Positions 26,033-36,762 are shown, numbered from the stretch's first letter. The stretch is DNA of 64,000 nt from Halomonas alkalisoli (GCF_021412585.1 NZ_JAKCMI010000037.1:62001-126000); one strand, 5' to 3'. Translations and numbers: made by a program. The notes: generated by a model from the letters alone, not told the origin.

Positions 26033-26629
26033 TTACTGACGCACGCCCTCGAAGGTGACGTAGAGCTCGAGCTCTTCCATCATTTCCGGGAAATCACTCA
26101 TGTCGATGCCGAAATCGGCCAGCGTCAACATGGTGCTGCCCTCGAAGCCGGCGCGGTAGCTGCCCCAGGGGTCCTCACCTTCACCGACCAGGGTGACCGG
26201 CATCTCGATCTCGCGGGTCTCCCCCTTGAGGGTAAAGTCGCCGGTGATCACTCCCTCGTTATCGCCTGTCGGCTCGAAGCCGGTGGAGACGAACGTGGCC
26301 GTCGGGTAGTCGCCGGCACTCAGGAAGTCATCGCTCAGGAAGTGACGGTCGCGCTCGGCATGGTTGCTGTTCAGGCTGTTGACCTGGACTTCCATTTCGA
26401 CACTCGAGGCCTCGAGGTTCTCCGGGTCATAGTGGAACTGCCCTTCGAACTCCTCGAAGTTGCCCAGAATGTAGGAGTAACCGAGGTGGTTGATCTTGAA
26501 CTGGACGAAGGCGTGCTGGCCTTCGGTGTCGATCACGTAGTCGTCGGCCTGAGCCTGGCTGAAGCCGACGAAGGAAGCGGCGCCCAGGGCGGTGACAAGC
26601 GCAGTTTTCTTGAACGTGTTGGTCAGCAT
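26033..26629 (-). CDS. yceI: YceI family periplasmic protein
   Basis: A 198-residue exported protein with a signal peptide (cleavage after SQAQA, about residue 28) and the YceI lipocalin-like beta barrel, which in homologues binds polyprenyl lipids. Diagnostic segments: YVIDTEGQHAFVQFKINHLGYS at the N-terminus and FTLKGETREIEMPVTL in the middle. Located 43 bases downstream of a cytochrome b561 gene; the yceJ-yceI pair is a familiar operon in proteobacteria. Confidence 0.93.
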   Translation of the reverse strand: MLTNTFKKTALVTALGAASFVGFSQAQADDYVIDTEGQHAFVQFKINHLGYSYILGNFEEFEGQFHYDPENLEASSVEMEVQVNSLNSNHAERDRHFLSDDFLSAGDYPTATFVSTGFEPTGDNEGVITGDFTLKGETREIEMPVTLVGEGEDPWGSYRAGFEGSTMLTLADFGIDMSDFPEMMEELELYVTFEGVRQ

Positions 26630-26672
26630 ATCAGGTGGTTCTCCTTGTGATGGTACGCCAGTGGCGCATCGG

Positions 26673-27227
26673 TCACCGGCGCCGCGAACGCGCCGGATTC
26701 AACATACGGGTCAGGGTATCGTGGCGATCGAGGTAGTGGTGCTTGAGTGCCGCCAGGGCATGGCCAGCGGCCAGCAGCATCAAGGCCAGTGCACTGTACC
26801 AATGGACCTCACCCGCGATACTGGCCTGGTTAGGCAGGTGGCTGATCAATGCCGGCACTTCGAACCAGTCAAAGACACTGATCCCACGCCCTCTCGCGGT
26901 GGAGATCAGGTAGCCACTGACCATGACCAGCAGCATCAGTACATAGAGAGCAGTATGGCCCAGGTGCGCGGCGATACGCTCAAGCCGGCTGCCTTGAGCG
27001 GCAGGCGTCGGCTGAATGAAGCGCCAGCACAGTCTCAGCAGCGTGGCGAACAGCAGGAGCATGCCAATGGAGCGGTGCCACCAGGGGGCGAGGTTATACC
27101 AGGCGTCGAAGTAGCCCAGGTCCGTCATCCACCAGCCAAGAACGAAGAGCCCGACGATGACCAGGGCACTGAGCCAGTGCAGAAATATGCTGACCAGGCC
27201 CCAGCCTGAGCGGGTATTACGCCACAT
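26673..27227 (-). CDS. Cytochrome b561 family protein (YceJ-like)
   Basis: A 184-residue inner-membrane di-haem cytochrome with four hydrophobic helices (about 12-30, 46-64, 88-108, 142-160). Haem-ligand histidines are visible: H17 (FLHWLSA), H51 (PWWHRSIGM), H142 (VHWYSALAL) and H156 (AAGHALAAL). The family shuttles electrons from quinols, in some members to superoxide. Being upstream of yceI, it corresponds to yceJ in E. coli. The 185 bases before it hold no gene. Confidence 0.9.
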   Translation of the reverse strand: MWRNTRSGWGLVSIFLHWLSALVIVGLFVLGWWMTDLGYFDAWYNLAPWWHRSIGMLLLFATLLRLCWRFIQPTPAAQGSRLERIAAHLGHTALYVLMLLVMVSGYLISTARGRGISVFDWFEVPALISHLPNQASIAGEVHWYSALALMLLAAGHALAALKHHYLDRHDTLTRMLNPARSRRR

Positions 27228-27412
27228 ATCGGCCCTCGCGGAATGAATGGACTACAACGAGGCGAAGCTTACCGCAGCGCAGTATGAGCATCTGCTGAAA
27301 AAAGCCGAATACAACGTTCAAAAAAATGACGCGATTGGTAAAACGGCCGGCAACAGCAGATGCCCAAGCCCTTGGCAACGTCCTCGCATTACCACCTCGA
27401 GCATCCAACCCC

Positions 27413-28609
27413 TCAAGCCAGGGCGTCGAGCCCCCGCGCCAGGTCGATACGGATGTCGTCGAGGGATTCCAGCCCCACCGCCACCCGAATCAAGCCCTCT
27501 GTGATGCCGGCAGCGGCCTTCTGGTCATCGGAGAGGCGACCATGGGTCGTGGTGGCCGGATGGGTGATGGTGGTCTTGACGTCACCCAGGTTGCCGGTAA
27601 TGGAGAGCATTCGCGTGGCATCGATGACCGACCAGGCGACGTCACGCCCGCCCTTCACCTCGAAGCCGAGCACCGCGCCGAAGCCCTGCTGTTGACGTGA
27701 TGCCAGCGCATGCTGGGGGTGGTGTTCCAGGCCACTATAGTGGACCCGCTCGACTGCCGGATGGCTCTCCAGCCACTGGGCCAGCGCCAGGGCATTGCCG
27801 CAATGGGCACGCATGCGCAGGCTCAACGTTTCGAGCCCCTTGGTAAAGATCCAGGCGTTGAAGGGGCTCAGGCAGGGGCCACAGGTGCGTACCACACCGA
27901 AGACCTCCTCCAGCTCCTGGTTGCGCCCGACCACCGCCCCCCCTACCGCCCTGCCCTGGCCATCCAGGTACTTGGTGGCCGAGTGGATGACCAGATCGGC
28001 CCCCAGCGCCAGCGGCCGCTGTAGAGCGGGCGTCAGGAAGCAGTTGTCGATGGCCAGCAGCGCATCATGACGATGGGCAATCTCAGCCAGCGCCGCGATG
28101 TCGACGACCTCCGAAAGCGGATTGGAGGGCGTCTCGGCGAACAGCAGCCGGGTATTCGGCGTGATGGCCGCTTCCCAGGCCGCGAGGTCCGACAACTCCA
28201 CATAGCGTGTGGTGATGCCAAGCTTGCCGAAATACTTGTCGAACAGGCTGACCGTCGAACCGAACAGCGAGCGTGAGGCGACGATCTCGTCCCCCGCCGA
28301 CAGCAGCGCCATGACCGTGGCCAGAATGGCCGACATGCCGGAACTGGTGGCCACGCAGCGCTCGCCCCCCTCCATCACCGCCAGGCGCCGCTCGAAGGTA
28401 TGCACCGTGGGATTGGTGAAACGCGAGTAGACGTTGCCGGCCTCCTCACCGCCAAACTTCCGCGCGGCTTCCGCCGCGCTGCCATAGACGAAGCTCGACG
28501 TGGGGAAGATCGGCTCGCTGTGCTCCTGCTCGAAGGTGCGCTGGTGACCGGCGCGAATCGCCTGGGTCTCCAGCGCCCAGGCCGCTTCCGGTGTCGGGTC
28601 GTCTTGCAT
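27413..28609 (-). CDS. metZ: O-succinylhomoserine sulfhydrylase
   Basis: PLP enzyme that makes homocysteine directly from O-succinylhomoserine and sulfide. Length 398. The Cys/Met-metabolism PLP family motifs are present: YSRFTNPT, SSGMSAI, and the PLP-Lys in HSATKYLDGQG. The conserved purF-metZ adjacency of Pseudomonas and relatives supports metZ over metB or metC. The stop of purF lies 48 bases upstream, so cotranscription is plausible. Confidence 0.94.
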   Translation of the reverse strand: MQDDPTPEAAWALETQAIRAGHQRTFEQEHSEPIFPTSSFVYGSAAEAARKFGGEEAGNVYSRFTNPTVHTFERRLAVMEGGERCVATSSGMSAILATVMALLSAGDEIVASRSLFGSTVSLFDKYFGKLGITTRYVELSDLAAWEAAITPNTRLLFAETPSNPLSEVVDIAALAEIAHRHDALLAIDNCFLTPALQRPLALGADLVIHSATKYLDGQGRAVGGAVVGRNQELEEVFGVVRTCGPCLSPFNAWIFTKGLETLSLRMRAHCGNALALAQWLESHPAVERVHYSGLEHHPQHALASRQQQGFGAVLGFEVKGGRDVAWSVIDATRMLSITGNLGDVKTTITHPATTTHGRLSDDQKAAAGITEGLIRVAVGLESLDDIRIDLARGLDALA

Positions 28610-28657
28610 GCTCGGTCCTTAATTGTTGGCCAGAGTGGTCGATGGCAGTGACAGCGA

Positions 28658-30181
28658 TCAATCGTCGATGTCGTCGTCCTGGTTGTGCATTCCCACCAGC
28701 GCATGACCGCCCGTGCTCTGCTGCTGCTTGGCCGCGTCGTTGCGCGATGCCTCCAGCGCCGACAGGTAGCCGGCATCGATATCGCCGGTGATGTAGCGGC
28801 CGTCGAAGACCGAACAATCGAAGCTGGTCAGTTCCGGATTCACTTCACGACAGGCCGCCTTGAGATCGTCCAGGTCCTGATAGAAGATCCTGTCGGCACC
28901 GATCAGCTCACCCACCTCCGCTTCGCTGCGCCCATGGGCAATCAGCTCCGTGGCGGCCGGCATGTCGATCCCGTAGACGTTAGGATAGCGCACCGGCGGT
29001 GCCGCCGAGGCGAAGTACACCTTGTTGGCGCCGGCCTCCCGAGCCATCTGGATGATCTGCTTGCAGGTGGTGCCGCGCACGATGGAGTCATCCACCAGCA
29101 GGACGTTCTTGCCCTTGAACTCGATATCGATGGCATTGAGCTTCTGGCGCACCGACTTCTTGCGCTGGGTCTGCCCCGGCATGATGAAGGTCCGGCCGAT
29201 ATAGCGGTTCTTCATGAAGCCTTCACGGTAGGTCACACCCAGGTGCTGGGCCAGCTCGAGGGCCGAGGTGCGCGACGTGTCGGGAATCGGGATGACCACG
29301 TCGATGTCGTGTTCCGGCCATTCGCTGCGAATGCGGTCGCCAAGCTTGCGGCCCATCTGCATGCGGGTGCCGTAGACATAGGCCCCGTCGAGAATGGAGT
29401 CCGGGCGGGCCAGGTAGACGTGTTCGAAGATGCAGGGCGAGAGGCTGGGCCGGTCGGCGCAGGACTGCGTGTGGATATTGCCCTCCATGTCGACGAAGAT
29501 CGCCTCGCCGGGCGCCAGGTCGCGATGCAGTTCGAAGCCACCCACGTCGAGTGCCACCGACTCCGAGGCGATCATCACCTCCTGGCCGCTGCCCTCGTCG
29601 CGGGTACCGAACACCACCGGTCGAATGCCGTTGGGGTCACGGAACGCCACCAGGCCGAAGCCGTTGATGATCGCCACGGCCGCATAGCCACCCCGGCAGC
29701 GCCGATAGACACGACGCACGGCATCGAAGATATCGCCCGGCTCCAGGTGCGGCCCCTGCTTGCCCAGCTCATGGGCGAAGACATTGAGCAGTACCTCGGA
29801 GTCGGAGCTGGTATTGATGTGGCGCAGATCGGAGGAAAACAGCTCCTGCTTGAGCTGATCCGAGTTGGTCAGGTTGCCGTTGTGCGCCAGGGAAATACCG
29901 TAGGGGGAGTTGACGTAGAAGGGCTGGGACTCCGCCTCGCTGGACGACCCGGCCGTGGGGTAGCGCACGTGACCGATACCCACGTTGCCCTTCAGTCGCG
30001 CCATGTGGCGAGTGTGGAAGACATCGCGTACCAGACCATTGCTCTTGCGGAGCAGGAAGCGGCCTTCGCTCCATGTCATCATGCCGGCGGCATCCTGCCC
30101 GCGATGCTGTAGCACTGTCAGGGCGTCATAGATCGCCTGGTTGACGGTCTGCTTGGCCAGAAGGCCCACGATACCGCACAT
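28658..30181 (-). CDS. purF: Amidophosphoribosyltransferase
   Basis: First committed step of purine synthesis: makes phosphoribosylamine from PRPP and glutamine. 507 residues. Cys2 at the N-terminus (MCGIVGLLA) is the glutaminase nucleophile, followed by an Ntn-hydrolase domain (about 2-235), then a phosphoribosyltransferase domain with the PRPP loop [13 protein letters not shown]. It lies in the conserved dedD-cvpA-purF-metZ series; the 133-base gap after cvpA may hold a promoter. Confidence 0.97.
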   Translation of the reverse strand: MCGIVGLLAKQTVNQAIYDALTVLQHRGQDAAGMMTWSEGRFLLRKSNGLVRDVFHTRHMARLKGNVGIGHVRYPTAGSSSEAESQPFYVNSPYGISLAHNGNLTNSDQLKQELFSSDLRHINTSSDSEVLLNVFAHELGKQGPHLEPGDIFDAVRRVYRRCRGGYAAVAIINGFGLVAFRDPNGIRPVVFGTRDEGSGQEVMIASESVALDVGGFELHRDLAPGEAIFVDMEGNIHTQSCADRPSLSPCIFEHVYLARPDSILDGAYVYGTRMQMGRKLGDRIRSEWPEHDIDVVIPIPDTSRTSALELAQHLGVTYREGFMKNRYIGRTFIMPGQTQRKKSVRQKLNAIDIEFKGKNVLLVDDSIVRGTTCKQIIQMAREAGANKVYFASAAPPVRYPNVYGIDMPAATELIAHGRSEAEVGELIGADRIFYQDLDDLKAACREVNPELTSFDCSVFDGRYITGDIDAGYLSALEASRNDAAKQQQSTGGHALVGMHNQDDDIDD

Positions 30182-30314
30182 TCCACCTTACCTCGCTGCC
30201 ATGGGGGCCGGCCTGGGCCGGCTTATCGTTCGCTTGTCGTACGCTGCGTCAGGGTCAAACATCGAGAATCGGCGGGTCAAAGCCGATGTTAAACAGGTGC
30301 TTCAGAGCGCGCCT

Positions 30315-30893
30315 TCAGAGCGTGCGCTCTTCGGGCACCTCGGGTTCCGTGGCTTCGCGGCCTTCCGGAAACGACAGGTTTCGCCAGGATTCGGGCGTCT
30401 CGGGCACCCGATCCTCCCAGGCCTCGAGCTGGCTGACCGCCCAGTCACGCAGCTGCTCGAAGGCGGGTCTCAGCTCGGCTTCCTGCCAGGCCTGAAGCTG
30501 GGCCAATGGCGTCAGCGTGATCAGGATGGTGGCGATGATCAGTATCGCCGCGCCACGCGCCACGCCGAAACAGGCGCCGGCCACGCGGTTGAAGAACCCC
30601 ATGCCCACCCACTCCACTGCCGCATGTACCATGCGGATGACGATGCCACAGAGCAGGATCACCCCGAGGATCACCAACACGAAGGCCAGCACCAGACGAC
30701 CATCGGGATTGTCGATGAAACCCGACAGCAGATCGGCCACCGGCTCGGCCAGCAGTCGTGCCGCCAGCAAGGCGATGATCCAGGCGGCGAGCCCGAGGCC
30801 TTCACGGATCAGACCGCGCATGAACCCGGCCAGGGTCGACACCGCCAGTACGCCGAGAAATATCCAGTCGATCCAGGTCAGTAACATGGGCAC
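30315..30893 (-). CDS. cvpA: CvpA family membrane protein
   Basis: A 192-residue inner-membrane protein with four helices (near 5-25, 30-50, 65-88, 103-125) and a charged C-terminal tail. The family is named for colicin V production in E. coli and lies before purF in many gammaproteobacteria, as here; its molecular role is not settled. The stop-start gap to dedD is 10 bases, implying one transcript. Confidence 0.93.
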   Translation of the reverse strand: MPMLLTWIDWIFLGVLAVSTLAGFMRGLIREGLGLAAWIIALLAARLLAEPVADLLSGFIDNPDGRLVLAFVLVILGVILLCGIVIRMVHAAVEWVGMGFFNRVAGACFGVARGAAILIIATILITLTPLAQLQAWQEAELRPAFEQLRDWAVSQLEAWEDRVPETPESWRNLSFPEGREATEPEVPEERTL

Positions 30894-30903
30894 ACTCTCT
30901 GCG

Positions 30904-31593
30904 TCACTCCCTCACCCGCACCAGCAGCCCCTGAAGGTTGGCCTGCTCTTTCAGCTCAGCCATGGCGCGCTCGCCGGACTCGGATGAATCGTAGGGCCCC
31001 ACATACACCGTGGTCATGTTGTTGTCCCGGCGACGGCTATAGACAGAGAAGCCCTGCTCCTCCAGCTGGGCCTGGAGCCGCTCGGCGTTGCCCGGCTCAC
31101 CGAAGCTGCCCACCTGTACCGCCCACTCACCTGCAGGGGTGGTGGGCGTGGCGCTCGGCGCAGCATCGTCCTGTTGGCTTTCCATCCGCTCGGATGCCGC
31201 ACGGGCCAGGTCGGCGATGGGGTCTTCGGCCGGCGGCTCGTCGGCCTGTTGCGCGGGGTCCGGCGGGGCCACTTCTGCTGGCGGCACCTCGACAATAGCC
31301 GTCTCTTCCGCCGCCTCGACGTCGGATTCGGCGACAGGCTCGATATCGACGGGCTCAGGCAGCGAGCCGACCTCGCCCGCCGACTCGGGGCCGCGTATCT
31401 CACCCAGGCTGCTCGGCGGCTGCGGGTCGGGCACATCGCGCCGTTCGACCGGTACCGGCTGCTCGATGCTCATGACCGGCTGCGGTCGCTCGTCGCGAGG
31501 CGCCGGGTCGTCGAACAGCATCGGCACGAAGATCACCGCCAGGGCAATCAGAATTATGGCCCCGCTGACTCGCTCACGCATTCCGTACTTCAT
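30904..31593 (-). CDS. dedD: SPOR domain cell-division protein (DedD-like)
   Basis: A 229-residue bitopic protein: one N-terminal helix (about 8-26), a long acidic Pro/Glu-rich periplasmic linker (about 30-150), and a C-terminal SPOR domain (about 152-229) with WAVQVGSFGEPGNAERLQA that binds denuded peptidoglycan at the septum. DedD contributes to septal peptidoglycan synthesis. Conserved place between folC and cvpA supports the name. Confidence 0.9.
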   Translation of the reverse strand: MKYGMRERVSGAIILIALAVIFVPMLFDDPAPRDERPQPVMSIEQPVPVERRDVPDPQPPSSLGEIRGPESAGEVGSLPEPVDIEPVAESDVEAAEETAIVEVPPAEVAPPDPAQQADEPPAEDPIADLARAASERMESQQDDAAPSATPTTPAGEWAVQVGSFGEPGNAERLQAQLEEQGFSVYSRRRDNNMTTVYVGPYDSSESGERAMAELKEQANLQGLLVRVRE

Positions 31594-31622
31594 CTTGATC
31601 TCCTGCCCAGGCTAAGCCGCAC

Positions 31623-32903
31623 CTACACCTGCATCCATGCCAGAATGGCGCCCACGGTATAGAAGGAGCCGCAGACCAGTACTCGGTCTTCAGGCGCGAG
31701 CCGCCCGCTCAGCCACTCGGCGCCCGCCTCCGGCGATGCCGCCTGAAAGGCCACCGGCGCGCCGCTTGCGTGCACGTGCCCGGCCAGTTCCGCTGCGGTG
31801 CGGGCTCGCTCCCCCTCCAGCGTCACTGTCACCCAGGCATCCGCCACTGTCGCCAGGGCGCCGATCACGCCATCGGCATCCTTGTCACCCAACATGCCCA
31901 GCAGTATCCAGGTTCGGCCAGTACAGGGCATGGCCTTCAGTCGCTCCGCCAGGTAGGCCGCAGCATGTGGGTTGTGTCCGACGTCCAGGCACCACTGCCC
32001 CAGCCACTGCATCCGCCCCGGCAGCTTGACGTCGGCCAGCGCCAGCCGGCAGGCGACAGCATCCAGTGCCACATCGGCCAGGGTCAGGGCCTGAAGGGCC
32101 GTTGCTGCATTGTCCAGCGGCAGGCCGGGGTCAGGCAAGTCATCGAGAGAGACGTTATCAGCGGGGAGTCCGCAACCCTGCCAGCACCAGTGGGATGGCC
32201 CGGTCTCATGCCACTGAAAGTCTTCGCCAATAGCCACGACCGGGGTACCACGCGCGGCAGCCGTCCCGCGAACGCTGCCGGGCAGCTCCCGACTGCCCAG
32301 GACCGCTGGCCTGCCGGCGCGAAAGATCCCCGCCTTCTCACGGCCGATGCCCTCGAGGTCGTCGCCCAGATAAGCGGAGTGGTCCCGGGCGATGGTGGTA
32401 ATCACCGCCACGTCGGCATCGATGATATTCACCGCATCCAGGCGCCCGCCCAGGCCGACCTCCAGGATCGCCAGGTCCGGCTGGCAGCCGACGATGGCCC
32501 ATAGGGCTCCCAGGGTGCCGACTTCGAAGTAGCTCAGGCTGACAGGGTCACCGTCAAGGCGTGCCGCCTCGACCGCCTCGAACCCGGCAATCAGCATGTC
32601 GTCGCTGGCCTCCACCCCATCCAGGCGCAGACGCTCGTTGTAGCGGAGCAGGTGTGGCGACGTGTAGCTGGCAGTGGAGAGGCCATGCGCACGGGCCAGT
32701 GCCTCGAGCATGGCCACCGTGGAGCCCTTGCCGTTGGTCCCCGCCACGGTGATGACACGACGAGCCAGGGTGGTATCGAGCAATCCCATACGACGGCCGA
32801 CCTCGGCCACCCTGTCGAGCCCGAGGTCGATACCCATGGGATGTGCTGCCTCAAGCCGTGCCAGCCAGGCATCGAGGCGCAGGGATGTCGCGGGTCGCGT
32901 CAC
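31623..32903 (-). CDS. folC: Dihydrofolate synthase / folylpolyglutamate synthase
   Basis: ATP-dependent ligase that makes dihydrofolate from dihydropteroate and adds glutamates to folates. Length 426. The Mur-ligase type P-loop is VAGTNGKGSTVAML (near 52-65), and the downstream motif LDVGHNPHAAAYL near 305-317 is typical. Starts 7 bases after accD. It is in the standard accD-folC-dedD-cvpA-purF order. Confidence 0.96.
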   Translation of the reverse strand: MTRPATSLRLDAWLARLEAAHPMGIDLGLDRVAEVGRRMGLLDTTLARRVITVAGTNGKGSTVAMLEALARAHGLSTASYTSPHLLRYNERLRLDGVEASDDMLIAGFEAVEAARLDGDPVSLSYFEVGTLGALWAIVGCQPDLAILEVGLGGRLDAVNIIDADVAVITTIARDHSAYLGDDLEGIGREKAGIFRAGRPAVLGSRELPGSVRGTAAARGTPVVAIGEDFQWHETGPSHWCWQGCGLPADNVSLDDLPDPGLPLDNAATALQALTLADVALDAVACRLALADVKLPGRMQWLGQWCLDVGHNPHAAAYLAERLKAMPCTGRTWILLGMLGDKDADGVIGALATVADAWVTVTLEGERARTAAELAGHVHASGAPVAFQAASPEAGAEWLSGRLAPEDRVLVCGSFYTVGAILAWMQV

Positions 32904-32910
32904 GGCCGGA

Positions 32911-33942
32911 TCAACGCGGCGACTCGGAGCGGTCGGCTTCGCTGTCGGGCTCGCCGGGCTCCGCAGACGCCTCCTCGAAGTCGGCCGGCTCGGAAGCGAG
33001 GGGCTGTTCGACCTCCACTTCCTCCACCTGTTCGGCCATATCGACCAGATCCGGTTCGGCCAGCATCTCTGCGTCGAGGCCGCTGGCTGGCTGGTGGGTC
33101 AGCTTGCGCAGCACCCCGCCCAGCCGAGTTCGCATATCGCCTCGCGATACGATCATGTCCACGGTGCCGTGCTCGAGCAGAAATTCGCTGCGCTGGAAGC
33201 CCTCGGGCAGTTTCTCGCGCACGGTCTGCTCGATGACCCGCGGACCGGCGAAACCGATCAGGGCATTGGGCTCGGCCACATTGAGGTCGCCAAGCATGGC
33301 CAGCGAGGCAGAGACACCGCCGAAGACCGGATCCGTGAGCACCGAGACATAGGGCACGCCCGCCTCACGCAGCCGTTCCAGCGCCGCCGAGGTCTTGGCC
33401 ATCTGCATGAGAGAGAACAGCGCTTCCTGCATGCGCGCACCGCCCGAGGCAGAGAAGCAGATCAGCGGGATGCGCTCCTCCCGTGCCAGGGTCGCCGCAC
33501 GTACGAACTTCTCCCCCACCACGGCGCCCATGGAGCCACCCATGAAGGTGAACTCGAAGGCCACCACGACCACCGGCAGACCGTCGAGACTGCCACGCAT
33601 GGCGACCAGCGCGTCCTTTTCGCCGGTCTCCTTCTGGGCGGCGCTGAGGCGATCCTTGTACTTCTTGGAGTCACGGAACTTGAGGCGATCCGTGGGCTCG
33701 AGATCCGCCGATATCTCCTCGCGCCCCTCCTTGTCGAGAAACCAGTCGATGCGCTTGCGCGCGGTCAGCCTCAGGTGATGATTACACTTGGGGCAGACGT
33801 TGTGATGCTTCTCCAGTTCAGGCAGGTAGAGCACCGCTTCGCATTTGGGGCACTTGCGCCACAGGCCATCGGGCACACTGGCCCGCCGGTCCTTGCGCTG
33901 TATACGCCCCATGGAAGGTACGATCTTGTCAAGCCAGCTCAT
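32911..33942 (-). CDS. accD: Acetyl-CoA carboxylase carboxyltransferase subunit beta
   Basis: With AccA it transfers the carboxyl from biotin to acetyl-CoA to make malonyl-CoA. 343 residues. N-terminal zinc finger with Cys 31, 34, 50 and 53 (CPKC...CPKC), then a crotonase-like carboxyltransferase core ([12 protein letters not shown]-type segment [15 protein letters not shown]). The last about 50 residues are a strongly acidic low-complexity tail ([23 protein letters not shown]) beyond the core seen in E. coli. Situated between trpA and folC. Confidence 0.97.
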   Translation of the reverse strand: MSWLDKIVPSMGRIQRKDRRASVPDGLWRKCPKCEAVLYLPELEKHHNVCPKCNHHLRLTARKRIDWFLDKEGREEISADLEPTDRLKFRDSKKYKDRLSAAQKETGEKDALVAMRGSLDGLPVVVVAFEFTFMGGSMGAVVGEKFVRAATLAREERIPLICFSASGGARMQEALFSLMQMAKTSAALERLREAGVPYVSVLTDPVFGGVSASLAMLGDLNVAEPNALIGFAGPRVIEQTVREKLPEGFQRSEFLLEHGTVDMIVSRGDMRTRLGGVLRKLTHQPASGLDAEMLAEPDLVDMAEQVEEVEVEQPLASEPADFEEASAEPGEPDSEADRSESPR

Positions 33943-34008
33943 GAAAGGCTTCCGTATGCTGTCGCGCCCGGCAGGGCCGGGCGTGGTGTATCGAATTGGT
34001 TGGCGACA

Positions 34009-34824
34009 TCAGCGTCCGCTCAGGGCATCCAGCGCCGTGCGCATGTCACTCAGTACCGCCTTGAGCTCACCGGCAATGACGCCCGGGTTCTCGGCATTGG
34101 CGGCGATGCGGCTGACCAGCGCGCTGCCGACGATCACGCCGTCGGCCACCTTGCCGACCTCGGCGGCCGAGGCACCGTCGCGAATACCGAAGCCCACACA
34201 GAGCGGAAGGTCGGTCAGTTCACGCAGCGGGGCCAGATGGGCGGCCACATCCTCTGCATTGAGCGTAGCGGCACCGGTCACACCCTTGAGGGCCACATAG
34301 TAGAGGTAGCCTTCGCCATGGCCGCATATTGTAGCGGCCCGTTCATGGGAAGTGGTAGGGGCAACGAGAAAGATCGAGGCGAGCCCGCGCGCCTTGAGGA
34401 TAGGGCCCAACACATCGGCTTCCTCGGGGGGCATGTCGACGGTGAGTACACCGTCGACACCCGCAGCGGCTGCCTGGTCGGCGAAGGCGTCCAGTCCGAT
34501 CCGTTCGACCGGATTCAGGTAGCCCATCAGGACCACCGGCGTGTCGGCGTCGGTCTGGCGGAACTCACGCACCATCTCGAACAGGTGGGTCAGGCGCACG
34601 CCGTGCTTGAGGGCGCGCTCGCAGGCCTTCTGGATCACCGGACCATCGGCCATGGGGTCGGAAAACGGCACCCCCAGCTCGATGATGTCGGCGCCCGCCT
34701 CCACCAGCGCATGCATGAACCCGACGGTATACTCCGGGGCCGGGTCACCGGCGGTGATGAAGGGAATCAGCGCCCGACGGCCATCGGCCTTGAGCGCGGC
34801 GAAGCGTTGGTCGATACGGTTCAT
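34009..34824 (-). CDS. trpA: Tryptophan synthase alpha chain
   Basis: Splits indole-3-glycerol phosphate to indole and glyceraldehyde-3-phosphate; indole is channelled to TrpB. 271 residues. The catalytic acids fall exactly at the E. coli positions, Glu49 (IIELGVPF) and Asp60 (SDPMADGP). The C-terminal phosphate-binding loop is GFGI and GVIVGSALV. Nine bases downstream of trpB, so translationally linked. Confidence 0.98.
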   Translation of the reverse strand: MNRIDQRFAALKADGRRALIPFITAGDPAPEYTVGFMHALVEAGADIIELGVPFSDPMADGPVIQKACERALKHGVRLTHLFEMVREFRQTDADTPVVLMGYLNPVERIGLDAFADQAAAAGVDGVLTVDMPPEEADVLGPILKARGLASIFLVAPTTSHERAATICGHGEGYLYYVALKGVTGAATLNAEDVAAHLAPLRELTDLPLCVGFGIRDGASAAEVGKVADGVIVGSALVSRIAANAENPGVIAGELKAVLSDMRTALDALSGR

Positions 34825-34833
34825 TTGAGCCCC

Positions 34834-36048
34834 TTAGAATTCGATGCCGTCGAGTTTGGCAACCGTCATGATGTCCTTGTCGCCGCGGCCGGAAAGGTTG
34901 ACGACGATGTTCTGGTCGGGACGCATGGTCGGCGCCAGCACCTTGGCATAGGCCAGGGCGTGGGCGGACTCCAGCGCGGGCATGATGCCCTCGACCCGGG
35001 TCAACTCGCGAAACGCCTCGAGCACTTCTTTATCGTTGGCAGCCACGTAGTTGACCCGCCCGACGTCCTTCCACAGCGCATGCTCGGGGCCGACGCCGGG
35101 ATAGTCCAGGCCCGCCGAGATCGAGTGGGTGTCGGAAACCTGGCCACCCTCGTCGGACATCAGGTAGGTTCGGTTGCCGTGCAGCACGCCACGGGGCGCA
35201 TTGGAGGCGAGCGGTGCCGCATGGCGGCCGGTCTCGACGCCATCACCACCGGCCTCGACGCCATACATCACCACGTCATCGTCTTCCACGAAGGGATAGA
35301 ACAGGCCCATGGCGTTGGAGCCGCCGCCGACGCAGGCAACCAGCGCATCGGGCAGCCTGCCGAACTCCTCCAGCGACTGACGACGCGCCTCACGACCGAC
35401 CACGGCATTGAAGTCGCGCACCAGCATGGGATAGGGGTGCGGGCCGGCCACGGTGCCGATGATGTAGAAGGTGTCGTCGACGTTGGTGACCCAGTCGCGC
35501 AGCGCCTCGTTCATGGCATCCTTGAGCGTGCGGGTCCCGGACTCCACCGGAATCACGTTGGCACCCAGCAGGTGCATGCGATAGACATTGAGCTTCTGGC
35601 GCTGCACGTCCTCGGCGCCCATGTAGACATCGCACTTCAGCCCGAGGCGCGCCGCCACCGTGGCCGTGGCCACGCCATGCTGCCCGGCGCCGGTCTCGGC
35701 GATCACCCGCGGCTTGCCGCTCTTCTTGGCCAAGAGAGCCTGGCCAATGGTGTTGTTCACCTTGTGGGCGCCGGTGTGGTTGAGGTCTTCTCGCTTGAGC
35801 CAGATCCGTGCCCCGCCAAGCTGCTTCGACCATCGCTCGGCATGATAGAGCGGTGACGGACGGCCCACGTAATGGGCCAGGTCATAGTCGAATTCGGCCT
35901 GGAATTGGGGATCGTCGCGAAGGCTCAGGTAGGCCTTCTCAAGATCGTCCAGGGCGAAGCTCAGGGTCTCCGAAACGAACCGGCCACCATAGGCGCCGAA
36001 ATGGCCACGGGCATCCGGCAGTCGGGTCAGGTCACTGAACTTGCTCAC
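34834..36048 (-). CDS. trpB: Tryptophan synthase beta chain
   Basis: PLP enzyme that condenses indole with L-serine. PLP Lys96 in HTGAHKVNN and the glycine loop [10 protein letters not shown] are present. The frame is open further upstream to 36093, but the GTG at 36048 has a GAGG site 8 bases before it and gives [11 protein letters not shown]..., 404 residues, the length of Pseudomonas TrpB; I therefore start there. Order trpF-trpB-trpA without trpC/trpD, as when the tryptophan genes are split over several loci. No trpI-type regulator is adjacent. Confidence 0.97.
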   Translation of the reverse strand: MSKFSDLTRLPDARGHFGAYGGRFVSETLSFALDDLEKAYLSLRDDPQFQAEFDYDLAHYVGRPSPLYHAERWSKQLGGARIWLKREDLNHTGAHKVNNTIGQALLAKKSGKPRVIAETGAGQHGVATATVAARLGLKCDVYMGAEDVQRQKLNVYRMHLLGANVIPVESGTRTLKDAMNEALRDWVTNVDDTFYIIGTVAGPHPYPMLVRDFNAVVGREARRQSLEEFGRLPDALVACVGGGSNAMGLFYPFVEDDDVVMYGVEAGGDGVETGRHAAPLASNAPRGVLHGNRTYLMSDEGGQVSDTHSISAGLDYPGVGPEHALWKDVGRVNYVAANDKEVLEAFRELTRVEGIMPALESAHALAYAKVLAPTMRPDQNIVVNLSGRGDKDIMTVAKLDGIEF

Positions 36049-36111
36049 GAAAGACACCTCACAGGGTCGCCAGTAGGAACAGGGGAAGTACAACGAAGAT
36101 ACGGTCGACGC

Positions 36112-36762
36112 TCAACGGCACCCGCCATCGGCACCATGCACCGCCGCCGCAAAGGCCTTCAGCAGTTCGGGGTCCTTGCAGCCGCGAGCCGCCTCGACGC
36201 CACCGGAAACATCCACCGCAAAAGGATGCACGCTGGCAATGGCTTGGGCCACATTGGCAGGCGTCAGACCTCCCGCGAGAATAACAGGTTTTGCCAGGCT
36301 TGCGGGGATTCGCGACCAGTCGAAGGTCTCCCCGGTGCCGCCCGGCACGCCCGGTCGATAGGCGTCCAGCAACAGCGCCTGGGCACCGGAATAGGCCGCT
36401 GCCGCCGCATGCAGGTCGAGACCGTCGCGCATGCGCAGCGCCTTGATCCAGGGGCGTTCGAAGCCGGCGCAATAGGCAGGGGTTTCATTGCCGTGGAACT
36501 GCAGCAGGTCCAGATACCGGCTGACCCGCATGATCAGCTCCGGTGACTGATCGACGAAGAGCCCGACGCGAGTGACGAAGGCGGGCACCCGATCGACGAG
36601 CGCCGCCAGGCGGGCATCGTCGACGTAGCGGCTGCTGCCGGGCCAGAATACGAAGCCCAGGGCATCGGCACCGGCGGCCACAGCGGCGTCCACGTCCTGC
36701 TCACGGGTCAGCCCGCAGAACTTGATGCGTGTACGAATGGAGTGCCGGTACGACTCGCTCAT
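36112..36762 (-). CDS. trpF: Phosphoribosylanthranilate isomerase
   Basis: TIM-barrel enzyme of tryptophan synthesis that isomerises phosphoribosylanthranilate to CdRP. 216 residues. The catalytic Cys and Asp are in IKFCGLT (N-terminus) and LLLDAYRPG, and the C-terminal phosphate loops are ILAGGL and VDVSGGVE. Its start overlaps the truA stop by four bases (ATGA), so the two are coupled; trpB follows after 63 bases. Confidence 0.97.
   Translation of the reverse strand: MSESYRHSIRTRIKFCGLTREQDVDAAVAAGADALGFVFWPGSSRYVDDARLAALVDRVPAFVTRVGLFVDQSPELIMRVSRYLDLLQFHGNETPAYCAGFERPWIKALRMRDGLDLHAAAAAYSGAQALLLDAYRPGVPGGTGETFDWSRIPASLAKPVILAGGLTPANVAQAIASVHPFAVDVSGGVEAARGCKDPELLKAFAAAVHGADGGCR

Noticed and set aside
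27247-27504. An 85-codon frame between metZ and the cytochrome b561 gene
   Set aside because: It runs into the antisense of metZ, lacks an RBS and has no recognisable domain.
32674-35856. A 1060-codon open frame on the plus strand
   Set aside because: It is antisense to folC, accD, trpA and trpB, all of which have intact family motifs; long antisense frames are expected in GC-rich DNA.
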